From Sporosarcina sp. Marseille-Q4943 (lineage in GTDB: Bacteria; Bacillota; Bacilli; Bacillales_A; Planococcaceae): DNA of 64,000 nucleotides. Position 1 is the first letter of the stretch. Every line of letters starts with the position of its first letter. The translations under genes and the position numbers were made by a program. The notes beneath the pieces were generated by a model. The model made no database searches. It was not told the DNA's origin and saw nothing but the letters and a program-made list of their open reading frames with translations. Below are positions 49,253 to 58,423 of the stretch, one piece after another. The stretch lies in NCBI RefSeq assembly GCF_943736995.1, contig NZ_CALSFT010000002.1, positions 62,001-126,000 of the forward strand, read 5' to 3'.

Positions 49253-50524
49253 ATGACAAAGCGTTTGAGTCCGTTGGAGTTCATCGAACTAATTGATAAA
49301 GAGATGGACATTATCATTCCTCTGGCGAATGGCGAGCCACACGGTTTGTTGGATGTACTTGAGGCGCATCATGAGAAGTTGGACAACGTCAAAGTGCATC
49401 AAATGCTAGCTTTGCGAAATCGTGATTATATAAATGGTAAGATGAAAGGTCACCTCTCACATATTTCGTATTTTCTAAGCGGCGCGACAAGGAAGGCCTA
49501 TTGGGGAGGTCATGTTGAATTAATCCCTAACGTGTTCCAAGAAGTGTATAGGTTGCTTCGGAAAACGACGAAGAAGCCGATCGTCATGGCAGTTGCTTCG
49601 CCGATGGACGAGCATGGCTACTTTTCGCTTGGTACGAACGCGGATTACGCGGCAGAATTTATCGGTGAAGTTCCGTTCGTTTTGGAAGTGAATAAGCATA
49701 TGCCGCGCACATTCGGAGCGAATCAAATCCATATTAGTCAAATTGCCGGATTTATTGAAAATGATTTGCCGTTGACTGAAGAGGTATCGCCGGTGATTAC
49801 AGAGAATGATCAGAAAATCGCGGAGTATATCACGGAGGACATCCAAGATGGCGATACGCTGCAAATCGGCATCGGCGCTGTCCCGAATGCAGTCATGAAG
49901 ATGCTGAAGGATCGCAGGCATTTAGGCATCCATACGGAAATGCTGACGGACGGCATTGTCGATCTAGTTGAGGCTGGGGCAGTGGATGGGATGAAAAAGT
50001 CGTCCAATAAAGGGAAGATTATTGCCACGTTCGCTTTCGGTTCACAACGCCTGTATGACTTTCTCGATAACAATCCTTCCGTGGTGTTTTTGCCTGTAAG
50101 CGTCGTAAATGACGCATATGAAATTGCGAAAGAAGATCATATGGTGTCGATTAATGCGACGACGGAAGTCGATTTGTATGGGCAATGTGCATCGGAAACA
50201 GTGGCGGGGAGATATTATTCTTCAACCGGAGGACAGGCCGACTTTGCGAGAGGTGCACAATTGTCGAAATACGGCAAAGGGTATGTGTGCATGCATTCAA
50301 CGGCGAAGGACGATACGATTTCCAGGATCAAACTCCATTTGGCACCGGGTTCAGTCGTGACGACTTCGAAAAACTATGTGGACAATATCGTGACGGAGTA
50401 TGGGATTGCCAGATTGCACGGAAAGTCGCTGTCTGAGCGGGCGAAAGCATTAATTAACATCGCACACCCGAAATTCAGGGAAGAATTATGGCATGAAGCA
50501 AAAGAGTATGGATTGATAGAGTAA
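49253..50524 (+). CDS. Acetyl-CoA hydrolase/CoA-transferase family protein
   Basis: This 423-residue cytosolic enzyme of the Cat1/4-hydroxybutyrate CoA-transferase family transfers or hydrolyses acyl-CoA. Landmarks are the GIGAVPNAVM loop, HTEMLTDGIVDL, the catalytic-Glu block SINATTEVDLYGQCASE, and the C-terminal STGGQADFARGA and YGIARLHGKSL. It may recycle CoA between acetate or another short acid and acyl-CoA. The ATG follows CAGGGAAG. A palindromic operator lies in its promoter. Confidence 0.88.
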   Translation: MTKRLSPLEFIELIDKEMDIIIPLANGEPHGLLDVLEAHHEKLDNVKVHQMLALRNRDYINGKMKGHLSHISYFLSGATRKAYWGGHVELIPNVFQEVYRLLRKTTKKPIVMAVASPMDEHGYFSLGTNADYAAEFIGEVPFVLEVNKHMPRTFGANQIHISQIAGFIENDLPLTEEVSPVITENDQKIAEYITEDIQDGDTLQIGIGAVPNAVMKMLKDRRHLGIHTEMLTDGIVDLVEAGAVDGMKKSSNKGKIIATFAFGSQRLYDFLDNNPSVVFLPVSVVNDAYEIAKEDHMVSINATTEVDLYGQCASETVAGRYYSSTGGQADFARGAQLSKYGKGYVCMHSTAKDDTISRIKLHLAPGSVVTTSKNYVDNIVTEYGIARLHGKSLSERAKALINIAHPKFREELWHEAKEYGLIE

Positions 50525-50556
50525 GAGGAGGAGCCGAATGTGGCTTCTCTTTTTTG
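50525..50556 (+). terminator. Rho-independent terminator after the CoA hydrolase gene
   Basis: GGAGGAGCC pairs with GGCTTCTCT (two G-U pairs) around GAATGT, followed by TTTTT. Confidence 0.82.
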
Positions 50557-50593
50557 ATTTGGCGGACTGCTTTCAATTTGAACTGTGTCGAAC

Positions 50594-50658
50594 GGTGATG
50601 AATTCATTCGAGTCGGTGATAAACAAGATTGTTGCATTCGTTATACCGGCGGTGGTAT
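50594..50658 (+). repeat. Short 21-bp 'CGGTGATAA' array
   Basis: GGTGATGA (50594) and GGTGATAA (50615) are 21 bp apart. A third core, GGTGGTAT, at 50651 is out of register. This is the same family as the array at 23769-24027, in the same orientation and also just after a terminator. Confidence 0.65.
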
Positions 50659-50676
50659 ATTTTATTTGTGAATAAA

Positions 50677-50692
50677 ATACCACCAAGGGTAT
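50677..50692 (+). promoter_or_regulatory. CsoR/CstR-type site upstream of the rhodanese gene
   Basis: ATACCACCAAGGGTAT has the ATACC-N6-GGTAT form of CsoR/CstR operators. It also forms the right arm of a hairpin with GGTGGTAT at 50651. Control of the rhodanese gene by the CstR encoded at 58895 is a reasonable inference. Confidence 0.5.
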
Positions 50693-50735
50693 ACGTGCAA
50701 TAATAAGACACGATTAACATAAGGAGTGTAAACCG

Positions 50736-51089
50736 ATGGAATGGGTCATCATCATAGTAATTGTCGCATTCTTTGCATGGCGAATGATGCCGTCGAAAGG
50801 TGTAAAATCGATATCGACCGACGAATTGAAACCGATGTTGAAAGATAAGTCGAAGCAATTCATCGACGTCCGAACACCTGCGGAATATAAAGGGCGCCAT
50901 ATCAATGAATTCAAGAATATCCCTTTGAACTTGTTGAAGTCTAAGTTGGATAAACTCGATAAGACTAAGGAAGTTGTCGTTATTTGCCAGAGTGGCATGC
51001 GCAGTTCGCAAGCTACGGGCATCTTAAAAAAGTCGGGATTCACGAATGTAACTAACGTGAGGGGCGGCATGAGCGCTTGGCGCGGATAA
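50736..51089 (+). CDS. Membrane-anchored rhodanese
   Basis: This 117-residue protein has an N-terminal membrane helix (WVIIIVIVAFFAWRM) followed by a single rhodanese domain. The active Cys is in VVVICQSGMRSSQA, and the domain begins FIDVRTPAEYKGRHI. It should transfer sulfane sulfur at the inner face of the membrane. ATG 50736 follows AAGGAG. The upstream CstR-like site links it to the persulfide operon at 58.9-62.5 kb. Confidence 0.92.
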   Translation: MEWVIIIVIVAFFAWRMMPSKGVKSISTDELKPMLKDKSKQFIDVRTPAEYKGRHINEFKNIPLNLLKSKLDKLDKTKEVVVICQSGMRSSQATGILKKSGFTNVTNVRGGMSAWRG

Positions 51090-51097
51090 GGTAATAA

Positions 51098-51141
51098 AAC
51101 ACAAAAGCATCGGCTGTTGAAATCGCGGCGGGTGTTTTTTT
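51098..51141 (+). terminator. Probable terminator after the rhodanese gene
   Basis: AAAACAC pairs with GTGTTTT around a G/C-rich loop, followed by TTTT. The stem is short. The next 21-bp array starts within the T run. Confidence 0.5.
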
Positions 51142-51260
51142 GCGTCCAAAGCAAGCCGTTCCGCGTCCAAAGTAATCCATCCCGCGTCCAAACCCTCGCA
51201 TCCCACTCGCCAAACCTCGCCCGTTCGCTAAAAACCGCGCCATTTGCCCAACCAAACCTA
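51142..51260 (+). repeat. 21-bp 'CCAAAG' array, decaying (five or six units)
   Basis: Cores GCGTCCAAAG at 51142 and 51163 and GCGTCCAAAC at 51184 are followed by more diverged units at 51205 (CTCGCCAAAC), 51226 (CGCTAAAAAC) and 51247 (CCCAACCAAAC). All steps are 21 bp. Similarity falls steadily toward the right end. Confidence 0.75.
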
Positions 51261-51300
51261 TAGGCGTACACATATTATTGTTATGAAGAGGTGGTGAACG

Positions 51301-52122
51301 TTGAAAAAAGATAAGGCGACTATTGGACGCGATCCGTATGAGGTGGAACAGCGGGAATGGAAGCAGAGACAATCGAAAGAACGATATAAGCAGCTATTGA
51401 CGATCGCTTCGCCAATCTTCCTGTTGTTGTTGTGGGAAGTGATGTCGAGAACGGGGATAATGGATATCCGGTTTTTCCCTCCGCCTTCCGCCATTTTAGA
51501 CACATTTGTCAAAATGATTGCGAGCGGGGTGATGGCGGATCATATCGGGGTTTCGTTGTACCGGATTTTTGTTGGTTTCCTCGCGGGAGTCATACCCGGG
51601 GTAGTCATCGGTTTGCTAATGGGGCTTTATTCGCCAATCCGGCATTTTGTTCAGCCAATCGTCATGGCGCTTATGCCGATTCCGACGCTTGCGTTGCTAC
51701 CGATTATCATCATCCTTTTTGGAATTGGTGATCTGTCGAAAGTTGTCACGATTGCGGGAAGTGTGTTTTTCCCGGTCGTCATCAATACAGCGGCTGGCGT
51801 CTTAAACATCGATCGGATTTATTTGGACGTTGCGAATAATTATGGAGCAGGTAAACTGCAGTTCTTTTTCAAAATTGCATTGCCTGGCGCATTGCCGGTC
51901 ATGCTGGAAGGGATTCAGATGGGGCAGGCAATCGCCTTGTTGACGATTGTCGCTGCGGAAATGATGGGGGCGACTTCGGGAATCGGATATTTAATCTGGA
52001 CATCGTATAAGGCATTTCTGTTGAAGGAAATGTTTGTCGGACTCATCCTCATTTCATTTTTTGGCTATCTCTTCTCCTTGATGCTTCGCGGTCTTCAGAA
52101 AAAGTTGCTCCCTTGGAGGTGA
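51301..52122 (+). CDS. ABC transporter permease, SsuC/TauC type
   Basis: This inner-membrane permease of 273 residues has six helices. The cytosolic EAA-like loop is NYGAGKLQFFFKIALPGALPVMLEGIQMG, as in nitrate/sulfonate/taurine/pyrimidine importers. TTG 51301 follows GAGGTGGTG. It starts a three-gene operon with the ATPase and the binding lipoprotein. The substrate is open; the sulfur-rich neighbourhood slightly favours an organosulfur compound. Confidence 0.88.
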   Translation: MKKDKATIGRDPYEVEQREWKQRQSKERYKQLLTIASPIFLLLLWEVMSRTGIMDIRFFPPPSAILDTFVKMIASGVMADHIGVSLYRIFVGFLAGVIPGVVIGLLMGLYSPIRHFVQPIVMALMPIPTLALLPIIIILFGIGDLSKVVTIAGSVFFPVVINTAAGVLNIDRIYLDVANNYGAGKLQFFFKIALPGALPVMLEGIQMGQAIALLTIVAAEMMGATSGIGYLIWTSYKAFLLKEMFVGLILISFFGYLFSLMLRGLQKKLLPWR

Positions 52123-52126
52123 TTGG

Positions 52127-52915
52127 GTGAGGAAGAAAGCGAAAATCGAAATTAGGAATTTGACGAAAGCATTTTACAAAAAACAATCAAGTGTGACAGC
52201 GCTCGACGATATTTCCCTTTCAATCGGAGAAGGGGAATTTGTCTGCATTGTCGGGCCGAGCGGCTGTGGTAAAACAACATTACTGCGTATACTGGCGGGG
52301 CTCGAACAGCCGAGCGTCGGTGAATTCGAAATCCGTTCGGAACAGGAAGGACGCCCTCTCCAATCGATGGTATTTCAGGAAAGGGGCGTCATCCCCTGGT
52401 TGACTGTGAAGGAAAATGTCGCTTTCGGATTAAAAATGCGCAAAATGCCGAAGGATGTCATTCAGGAGAGGACGGACTATTACTTACAAAAGACGGGACT
52501 TGACCGGTTTGCACATCTTTATCCGAAAGAACTTTCTGGGGGGATGAAACAGCGGGTGAGCATTGCCCGTGCGTTCGCAAACGATCCGGAAATCCTGCTG
52601 ATGGATGAGCCGTTCGCCGCGCTCGATGAACAGAACAAATTCATCCTACAGGAAGAATTACTTTCTATCTGGTCAGAGACGAGAAAAACAGTCATTTTCA
52701 TTACGCATAGCATCGATGAAGCGTTATTGCTGAGCGATCGAATCCTGCTCATGAGTGCACAGCCCGGTAAGATCATACAGCAAATCAGAATCGACACTCC
52801 GCGGCCTCGGACAATAGAAGATATCCGGAAAGATCCGAAGCTCGCCGAGCAATTTGTTGACATTTGGAAACATTTGCAAGATGAAGTGCAACGGTCAAGG
52901 AAAGAGAATAGATGA
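52127..52915 (+). CDS. ABC transporter ATP-binding protein, SsuB/TauB type
   Basis: This 262-residue ATPase shows Walker A GPSGCGKTT, the Q-loop MVFQERGVIPWLT, the signature LSGGMKQRVSIARAF, Walker B ILLMDEPFAALDE and the switch His FITHSIDEA. The MDEPFAALDEQ form is typical of the nitrate/sulfonate/taurine group. The GTG at 52127 starts 4 bases after the permease stop; its stop overlaps the lipoprotein start by 4 bases. Confidence 0.92.
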   Translation: MRKKAKIEIRNLTKAFYKKQSSVTALDDISLSIGEGEFVCIVGPSGCGKTTLLRILAGLEQPSVGEFEIRSEQEGRPLQSMVFQERGVIPWLTVKENVAFGLKMRKMPKDVIQERTDYYLQKTGLDRFAHLYPKELSGGMKQRVSIARAFANDPEILLMDEPFAALDEQNKFILQEELLSIWSETRKTVIFITHSIDEALLLSDRILLMSAQPGKIIQQIRIDTPRPRTIEDIRKDPKLAEQFVDIWKHLQDEVQRSRKENR

Positions 52916-54027
52916 AATGGGGAGAAAAGGTGAAAGGGTTCAAATATGGTTGGATGATGATTTTGGCTGCCATGCTCTTACTTGCTGGAGCATGTGCCAA
53001 AAAAGAGCCCGCTCCGCAGACGAAAGTGGAAACACCGCCTGTCGATTCAGTCGTTGAGCCGCCATCCGGGGATTTAGCGCCGCTAGACAAAAGGGTGAAG
53101 GTGTTGATTGCCGAAGACGGTGCGGCTTCTGGGGCAGGGTTCTACATCGCGAAGGAAAAAGGGTATTTTGAGGACTATAATATTGAAGTGGAATTTGCTG
53201 ATTTCGCCAATAGTGACGACATGCTGCCGGCACTTGCTGCTGGGGAAGTCGATATAGCTGGAGGAGTTTCGACCGCATCATTCTTCAACGCCATCGCGCA
53301 AGGCATCGACGTTCGGATCATTGCGGATAAAGGACATAATATGCCAGGTAAATCGTATTTCACTTTCGTTATCGGCAACCATATGGTGGATGAAATTAAG
53401 GATTATCCTGATTTCCGTGGAAAGAAGATTGCCGTCTCTTCCAGAAACTCGATTGATGGGTATATTTACGAGGAAATGTTGAAACATGCGGGATTGACAG
53501 AGGAGGACGTCGAGTATGTCCATATCGCGGATTTTGGTGCGATGCTTGGCGCGATAGAAGCAGGAACGATCGACGCAGCATTGAATATTGAACCACTCAT
53601 TGCCCAAGGGGTCGCAAAAGGCTTCCACGTCCGATTTAAAGATGCAACCGATTATGCCCCGGAATCGCAGATTGCGATGGTTCTCGCTTCCCCGAAATTC
53701 ATGGGTGAGGAAGAAATTTCACTCCGTTTCATGGCAGCCTATTTGAAGGGTGTCCGGGACTACAACGACGCGTTCTTTAAAGGGGAAGGCAAAGACGAGA
53801 TTGTTGATATCATGGTGAAGCATACCGCATTGAAAGATCCGGAGCTATGGGATAAAGTGAATGTCACCGGTCTCGATCCGAACGGTAAAATGTTCGTCGA
53901 TGACATTAAAAAACAATATGAAACGTATAAAGCGAACGGCGCTATCTTGGGCGATATTGATTTTGATAAAGCCGTTGATACTTCATTAGCAGAAGAAGCC
54001 GTGGAGATTATCGGAACGTATGAATAA
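52912..54027 (+). CDS. ABC transporter substrate-binding lipoprotein (NMT1/SsuA-like)
   Basis: This extracytoplasmic binding lipoprotein has 371 residues. The signal peptide ends in LLLAGAC. A Pro/Glu-rich linker (about 32-60) precedes an NMT1/SsuA-like domain: VLIAEDGAASGAGFYIAKEKGYF, ALAAGEVDIAGGVSTASF and later SRNSIDGYIYEEML. It captures the substrate for the two proteins encoded upstream. ATG 52912 overlaps the ATPase stop. The ligand is not predictable; sulfonates, nitrate, pyrimidines and riboflavin precursors occur in this family. Confidence 0.88.
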   Translation: MKWGEKVKGFKYGWMMILAAMLLLAGACAKKEPAPQTKVETPPVDSVVEPPSGDLAPLDKRVKVLIAEDGAASGAGFYIAKEKGYFEDYNIEVEFADFANSDDMLPALAAGEVDIAGGVSTASFFNAIAQGIDVRIIADKGHNMPGKSYFTFVIGNHMVDEIKDYPDFRGKKIAVSSRNSIDGYIYEEMLKHAGLTEEDVEYVHIADFGAMLGAIEAGTIDAALNIEPLIAQGVAKGFHVRFKDATDYAPESQIAMVLASPKFMGEEEISLRFMAAYLKGVRDYNDAFFKGEGKDEIVDIMVKHTALKDPELWDKVNVTGLDPNGKMFVDDIKKQYETYKANGAILGDIDFDKAVDTSLAEEAVEIIGTYE

Positions 54028-54030
54028 AAG

Positions 54031-54062
54031 AAAAAATGCCCTATGCAACGGGCATTTTTTTC
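54031..54062. terminator. Bidirectional terminator after the ABC operon
   Basis: AAAAAATGCCC pairs with GGGCATTTTTT around 8 bases, overlapping the end of the convergent transporter gene. Confidence 0.92.
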
Positions 54063-55000
54063 ATTGCAATCGAAGTATGATAACTGTGCATTCCCATGCC
54101 GACAATGATGACGGCGATTCCGAAAAGTGAGAGCGGGCCGGGCAACGCAATATGTAAAATGAGCATTTCACCGATCATCGCGAAAATGAGCTCGGTCGAT
54201 TGCGTCGCCTCTACGGCAGCGAGCTTGCCTTGGTCATGCTGGACAAGGTCAGTTGCCATGAAGAATAGTGTCGTCGCTATGACGCCCGAGCTGACAGCAA
54301 CAATCAATGATTGGATCACTTGATTCCCGGATGGCAAGCCGACAGTCACCGTCGCATAAACAGCAAATCCAATCCAGACCGGAATCGTCATCAACGTCAT
54401 TGCAAGGACACGTTGGAAAGTATCAAGTCTGCCTTGCAATAAATCCATCATTTTCCGGTTCCCTAATGGATAGGCAAAGGCGGCGATCAGCACCGGAAAG
54501 ATGCCGAGCGACAAAGTTCGCATATCGACACTTTTCGCATTCGGAATTTGAATCAGGACGACGCCAACCAAAATGATTAATGAAATGGCTAATGAAATCA
54601 ACGGGATCTTTTGTCGAATCTTCTTTTCACCATTCCCGGTCTTTACGACAATAACAAAGAATGGGGCCAATAAAACACCTGCCACAATCGTCAATTGCCA
54701 TGTCCCGGCAAGCAACCATCCAGGACTATACGCTGCCGAAAAGGTTAAAGGGGCGTAGAAGAGGACGAATGCGACGACACTCCACCCGAAAAAGGGGAGG
54801 GGGTTTGTGGCCATTGCCTTGCCTGTATCTCGAAGCCCTTTACGATAAGCAACGATGGCAATTAAAAACGGAACCATGAAAAAATAACGGAGGGAGGCGC
54901 TCCATAACCAGCTGCCTCCCGAAATCTCCATCGATCTGTTCAAGACGAACGTCACCGCGAAAAACAAAGATGACAGGATCCCGATCCAAATGGCTTTCAC
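54041..55000 (-). CDS. EmrE-type DMT multidrug efflux transporter family protein
   Basis: This 319-residue membrane protein has ten helices and belongs to the drug/metabolite superfamily branch called putative multidrug resistance efflux transporter. The N-terminal AVTFVLNRSMEISGGSWLWSAS and the later VEATQSTELIFAMIGEMLIL are typical. It starts at GTG 55000 with AAGGAGGGG before it, 15 bases after the pepT stop, so both genes are probably co-transcribed. Substrate unknown. Confidence 0.82.
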   Translation of the reverse strand: MKAIWIGILSSLFFAVTFVLNRSMEISGGSWLWSASLRYFFMVPFLIAIVAYRKGLRDTGKAMATNPLPFFGWSVVAFVLFYAPLTFSAAYSPGWLLAGTWQLTIVAGVLLAPFFVIVVKTGNGEKKIRQKIPLISLAISLIILVGVVLIQIPNAKSVDMRTLSLGIFPVLIAAFAYPLGNRKMMDLLQGRLDTFQRVLAMTLMTIPVWIGFAVYATVTVGLPSGNQVIQSLIVAVSSGVIATTLFFMATDLVQHDQGKLAAVEATQSTELIFAMIGEMLILHIALPGPLSLFGIAVIIVGMGMHSYHTSIAMKKMPVA

Positions 55001-55015
55001 AGTGAGAGCCCCTCC

Positions 55016-56242
55016 TTATGCGCGCTGCTCGAAAAGCTTCACAGCCTCGATAATGACATTCGTAGCCTTTTCCATATTGTCGACGGAAATATATTCATAT
55101 TTGCCATGGTAATTCTCTCCGCCCGTGAAGATGTTTGGCGTTGGCATGCCCATATAGGAAAGCTGCGATCCGTCCGTACCCCCACGCACCGGCACGATAT
55201 TCGGCTTGATGTCGAGCGCTTTGAATGCATCCGAAATAATATCGACGATTTCCATGACCGGCTCAATTTGCTCGCCCATATTGAAATATTGGTCGTGGAG
55301 ATCAAGCTCCACGGCATGATCGCCATGCTCTTTTTTTAATTGCGCCGCTGTATCGACGAACAATTGCTTTCTTGCTTCAAACGTCTCACGGTCAAAGTAG
55401 CGGATAATATAATGCAACTCGGTCTTCTCGACAGAACCTTTCACTTCCATTAAGTGAACGAACCCTTCATATCCATCCGTCACTTGCGGGATTTCGTCCG
55501 CAGGCATTGCCGCTTGGAATTGGTTCGCAATCAAAATCGAGTTCACCATTTTGTCCTTTGCGGATCCAGGATGCACATTCGTGCCGTGAAACGTCACTTT
55601 CGCTCCTGCCGCATTGAAGCTTTCATATTGAAGTTCGCCAAGAGGTCCGCCATCCATCGTATAGGCGTATTTAGCGCCGAATGCTTCCACATCGAATTTA
55701 TGAGGACCGCGCCCGATTTCTTCGTCAGGCGTGAAAGCGACACGCAGTTTTCCGTGTTTAATTTCAGGATGCTGAATCAAATACTCCATCGCTGTCACGA
55801 TTTCAGCGATACCAGCTTTATTGTCCGCTCCTAGCAATGTTGTGCCGTCCGTCGTGATGAGCGTATGACCAACATAGTTTTTCAGCTCGGGGAATGTGGA
55901 GACGGACATTGTCGTAGTCGCATTCAACTGAATGTCGTTGCCGTCATAATTGTCCACTCGCTGTGGATTGACGTTTTTGCCTGTATAGTCTGTCGCAGTG
56001 TCGACGTGCGCCAAAAAACCGATTGTCGGGATCTCTTTATCCGTATTGGCAGGGAGAGTGGCGAATAGGTAGCCGTTCTCATCTAGAGTGATTTCTTCCA
56101 TACCGATTTCAGCAAGTTCTTTTTCAAGTACATGCAGTAGATCCCATTGGCCCGGTGTGGATGGTGTGGATGTACTATTTGCATCCGATTGTGTATCGAT
56201 TTTCGCATAGCGTGTCAGACGTTCGATCAGTTTTTCTTTCAT
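55016..56242 (-). CDS. pepT: Peptidase T (tripeptide aminopeptidase)
   Basis: This cytosolic dizinc M20B peptidase removes the N-terminal residue from tripeptides. The 408-residue length is standard. The zinc sites are AHVDTATDY (His, Asp), GADNKAGIA (Asp), [10 protein letters not shown] (Glu pair) and the late His of [26 protein letters not shown] is a PepT signature. ATG 56242 is used. It is followed closely by the DMT transporter gene. Confidence 0.95.
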   Translation of the reverse strand: MKEKLIERLTRYAKIDTQSDANSTSTPSTPGQWDLLHVLEKELAEIGMEEITLDENGYLFATLPANTDKEIPTIGFLAHVDTATDYTGKNVNPQRVDNYDGNDIQLNATTTMSVSTFPELKNYVGHTLITTDGTTLLGADNKAGIAEIVTAMEYLIQHPEIKHGKLRVAFTPDEEIGRGPHKFDVEAFGAKYAYTMDGGPLGELQYESFNAAGAKVTFHGTNVHPGSAKDKMVNSILIANQFQAAMPADEIPQVTDGYEGFVHLMEVKGSVEKTELHYIIRYFDRETFEARKQLFVDTAAQLKKEHGDHAVELDLHDQYFNMGEQIEPVMEIVDIISDAFKALDIKPNIVPVRGGTDGSQLSYMGMPTPNIFTGGENYHGKYEYISVDNMEKATNVIIEAVKLFEQRA

Positions 56243-56364
56243 TCCAAATACCTCCAGTTGATGAAAAGCGTTATTTCATTTATCTTATCAGACTATTTCG
56301 GGTTGCGGAATACATGATAACTCCGCTCCCATTATCATTTCGATAAATGGTCACGGAATTCCTT

Positions 56365-57261
56365 CTATTTGAGCGTCGTCAACAGTTTTTTTGTCCGCAG
56401 TATGTCAATGAAAACTTCGAGTGCCTTCGTTTGGAACGGTGTGTTTGTCACTATGGAAAATTGGCGGCGGTAGGGGAGTCCTTTCACATCGAGCACTCGT
56501 AAATCCCCGTTTTTCAATTCTTTTTTAATCGACCAATGAGAGAGCAGGCTTATTCCAAGCCCCGCCTCAACCGATTCTTTAATTGGTTGTGTACTGCTGA
56601 AATTCATGAGCTTCATTGGTGAGATCTCATGTTGCTCGAATAAATTATCCATCGCTTCCCGTGTGCCGGAGCCATGCTCACGGACAATCCAAGTGTCTTT
56701 CTCCAAATCTGACATTTCAAGCGGATCGTTCCTACTTGCAAGTGGATGGTCGACTGCACTGACAATTACCATGGCGTCTTCTGCAAAATCCTCAACGATG
56801 AGTCTCGCCGCATTGAATTTTCCTTCCACGATGCCGATATCGAGCTGATGGCTTGCGACAAGATCGGCAACAGTCGCTGTATTGCCGATTGTAACTGTCG
56901 GTTGGATATCGGGATAAGTCTGTTGCAAATTGGCGATAATGCGTGGCAGCACGTATTCTCCAAATGTATAACTCGCACCAATCGACAGCGGACCGCTCGC
57001 CTTATTCGTCAGGTCATCGACAAGACTTTGCATTTTCGTATATAAAGCCAGAATTTCCTTCGCATGATGATAAACGATTTCCCCTGCCTTGTTCAGACGG
57101 ACGTATTTATTCGTGCGCTCCAGCAGTCTTGCCCCAATCTGCTCTTCGAATTGGCGGATATATTGGCTCACTGCCGGCTGGGTCATATGAAGCTCTTCAG
57201 CGGCGCGTGAAAAGCTCTCTTTTTCCGCTACCGTAACGAACACTTTAAGTTTTTGGTCCAT
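56365..57261 (-). CDS. LysR-family regulator, CysL/YeiE-like
   Basis: This 298-residue LysR-type regulator has an N-terminal winged HTH (SRAAEELHMTQPAVSQYIRQFEEQIGARLLER) and a two-lobe effector domain. ATG 57261 is chosen because AAGGAG lies 8 bases upstream. It is divergent from the YeiH-type exporter gene, an arrangement common for this pair, and probably controls it in response to a sulfur compound. Confidence 0.9.
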   Translation of the reverse strand: MDQKLKVFVTVAEKESFSRAAEELHMTQPAVSQYIRQFEEQIGARLLERTNKYVRLNKAGEIVYHHAKEILALYTKMQSLVDDLTNKASGPLSIGASYTFGEYVLPRIIANLQQTYPDIQPTVTIGNTATVADLVASHQLDIGIVEGKFNAARLIVEDFAEDAMVIVSAVDHPLASRNDPLEMSDLEKDTWIVREHGSGTREAMDNLFEQHEISPMKLMNFSSTQPIKESVEAGLGISLLSHWSIKKELKNGDLRVLDVKGLPYRRQFSIVTNTPFQTKALEVFIDILRTKKLLTTLK

Positions 57262-57371
57262 CTCCATCACTCCTTGTCACCAATTATAACAATTTACTTA
57301 TCATAGTTATTATTATAATTTATTTTACTTATGAAAGGCGGCGTATTACGCTTGTACAGGAGGTGTTATAT

Positions 57372-58382
57372 ATGAAAGAAAAGAAGGGCACCATGGACAA
57401 CGGGATGTGGATCGCAGGGATTGCTTTTACATTTTTTATTGCATTATTAGGTTTTTTATTAGCGAAAGTACCTGGATTCAACCATGTCGGACAATTGGCA
57501 AGTGCCATCATCATTGCTGTCGCATATCGGCAATTATTCGGTTATCCTGAAGCGCTTCGCAGCGGAATCACATTCTCCTCGAAAAAGCTTCTGAGGCTAG
57601 CGATTATTTTATACGGATTAAAATTAAACATTGATGTCGTTTTCCGCGACGGACTCGGATTGCTGGCGCGCGATGTACTCGTCATTGCATTTGCCATCGG
57701 ACTTATGGTCCTTCTTGCGAAATGGCTGAAGGCGGATAAAAGCATCTCTATGCTGCTTGGGGTAGGGACGGGGGTTTGCGGGGCTGCAGCTATCGCGGCG
57801 GTTGCACCGATCATTAAGGCGAAGGATGAAGATACTGCAATCGGGGTCGGCATCATCGCCATGCTCGGGACCGTGTTTGCAATCGGTTATACAGTATTGC
57901 GACCGATTGTGCCGTTGCTTCCGACTGAGTATGGCATCTGGTCGGGAATGAGTCTCCACGAATTGGCGCATGTTGCAATAGCAGCGGCTCCTGCAGGAGA
58001 AGATGCGCTCGCAATTGCACTGCTTGCGAAACTCGGCAGGGTATTTTTATTAGTGCCGTTATGCTTCATTTTTATTTATTTCATGAAACGCAAAAGCAAG
58101 GGGGAAGAAGAGGGGCAGAACAAAATCGAATTCCCTTGGTTCCTCGTCGGGTTCATTGCTATGAGCTTATTCGGAAGCTATGTGCTAGGACACTCGATTC
58201 CGGTATCTGACAGCGTAATGACAGGAATCAGCACCACAACGACGTGGCTTTTGACAGCCGCCATGGTCGGACTCGGCCTGAACGTCAGCTTGAAAGACTT
58301 GCGTGAACGCGCGATGCGTCCGTTGATTGCGGTGACAATCACATCGATCTGCTTGTCTGTGTTGGTGTATTTCATAATATAA
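57372..58382 (+). CDS. YeiH-family putative sulfate/sulfite exporter
   Basis: This membrane protein of 336 residues has ten or so helices and belongs to the YeiH (UPF0324) family. Landmarks are LLRLAIILYGLKLNIDVVF, GVGTGVCGAAAIAAVAPII and GMSLHELAHVAIAAAPAGEDA. Family members are described as putative sulfate or sulfite exporters. ATG 57372 follows AGGAGGTG. The divergent LysR gene and the downstream persulfide operon support a role in disposing of oxidised sulfur. Confidence 0.9.
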   Translation: MKEKKGTMDNGMWIAGIAFTFFIALLGFLLAKVPGFNHVGQLASAIIIAVAYRQLFGYPEALRSGITFSSKKLLRLAIILYGLKLNIDVVFRDGLGLLARDVLVIAFAIGLMVLLAKWLKADKSISMLLGVGTGVCGAAAIAAVAPIIKAKDEDTAIGVGIIAMLGTVFAIGYTVLRPIVPLLPTEYGIWSGMSLHELAHVAIAAAPAGEDALAIALLAKLGRVFLLVPLCFIFIYFMKRKSKGEEEGQNKIEFPWFLVGFIAMSLFGSYVLGHSIPVSDSVMTGISTTTTWLLTAAMVGLGLNVSLKDLRERAMRPLIAVTITSICLSVLVYFII

Positions 58383-58383
58383 A

Positions 58384-58416
58384 AAAAGGGCACTCCTTGA
58401 TGGAGATGCCCTTTTC
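58384..58416. terminator. Bidirectional terminator after the yeiH-like gene
   Basis: AAAAGGGCA with TCC pairs with GGA and TGCCCTTTT around a short loop, with A and T runs on the two sides. Confidence 0.85.
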
Positions 58417-58423
58417 GTATAAA

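Noticed and set aside
3637..51260. Replichore polarity of the arrays
   Set aside because: All five loci point the same way, but all also follow plus-strand genes, and five loci in one window cannot separate the two explanations.
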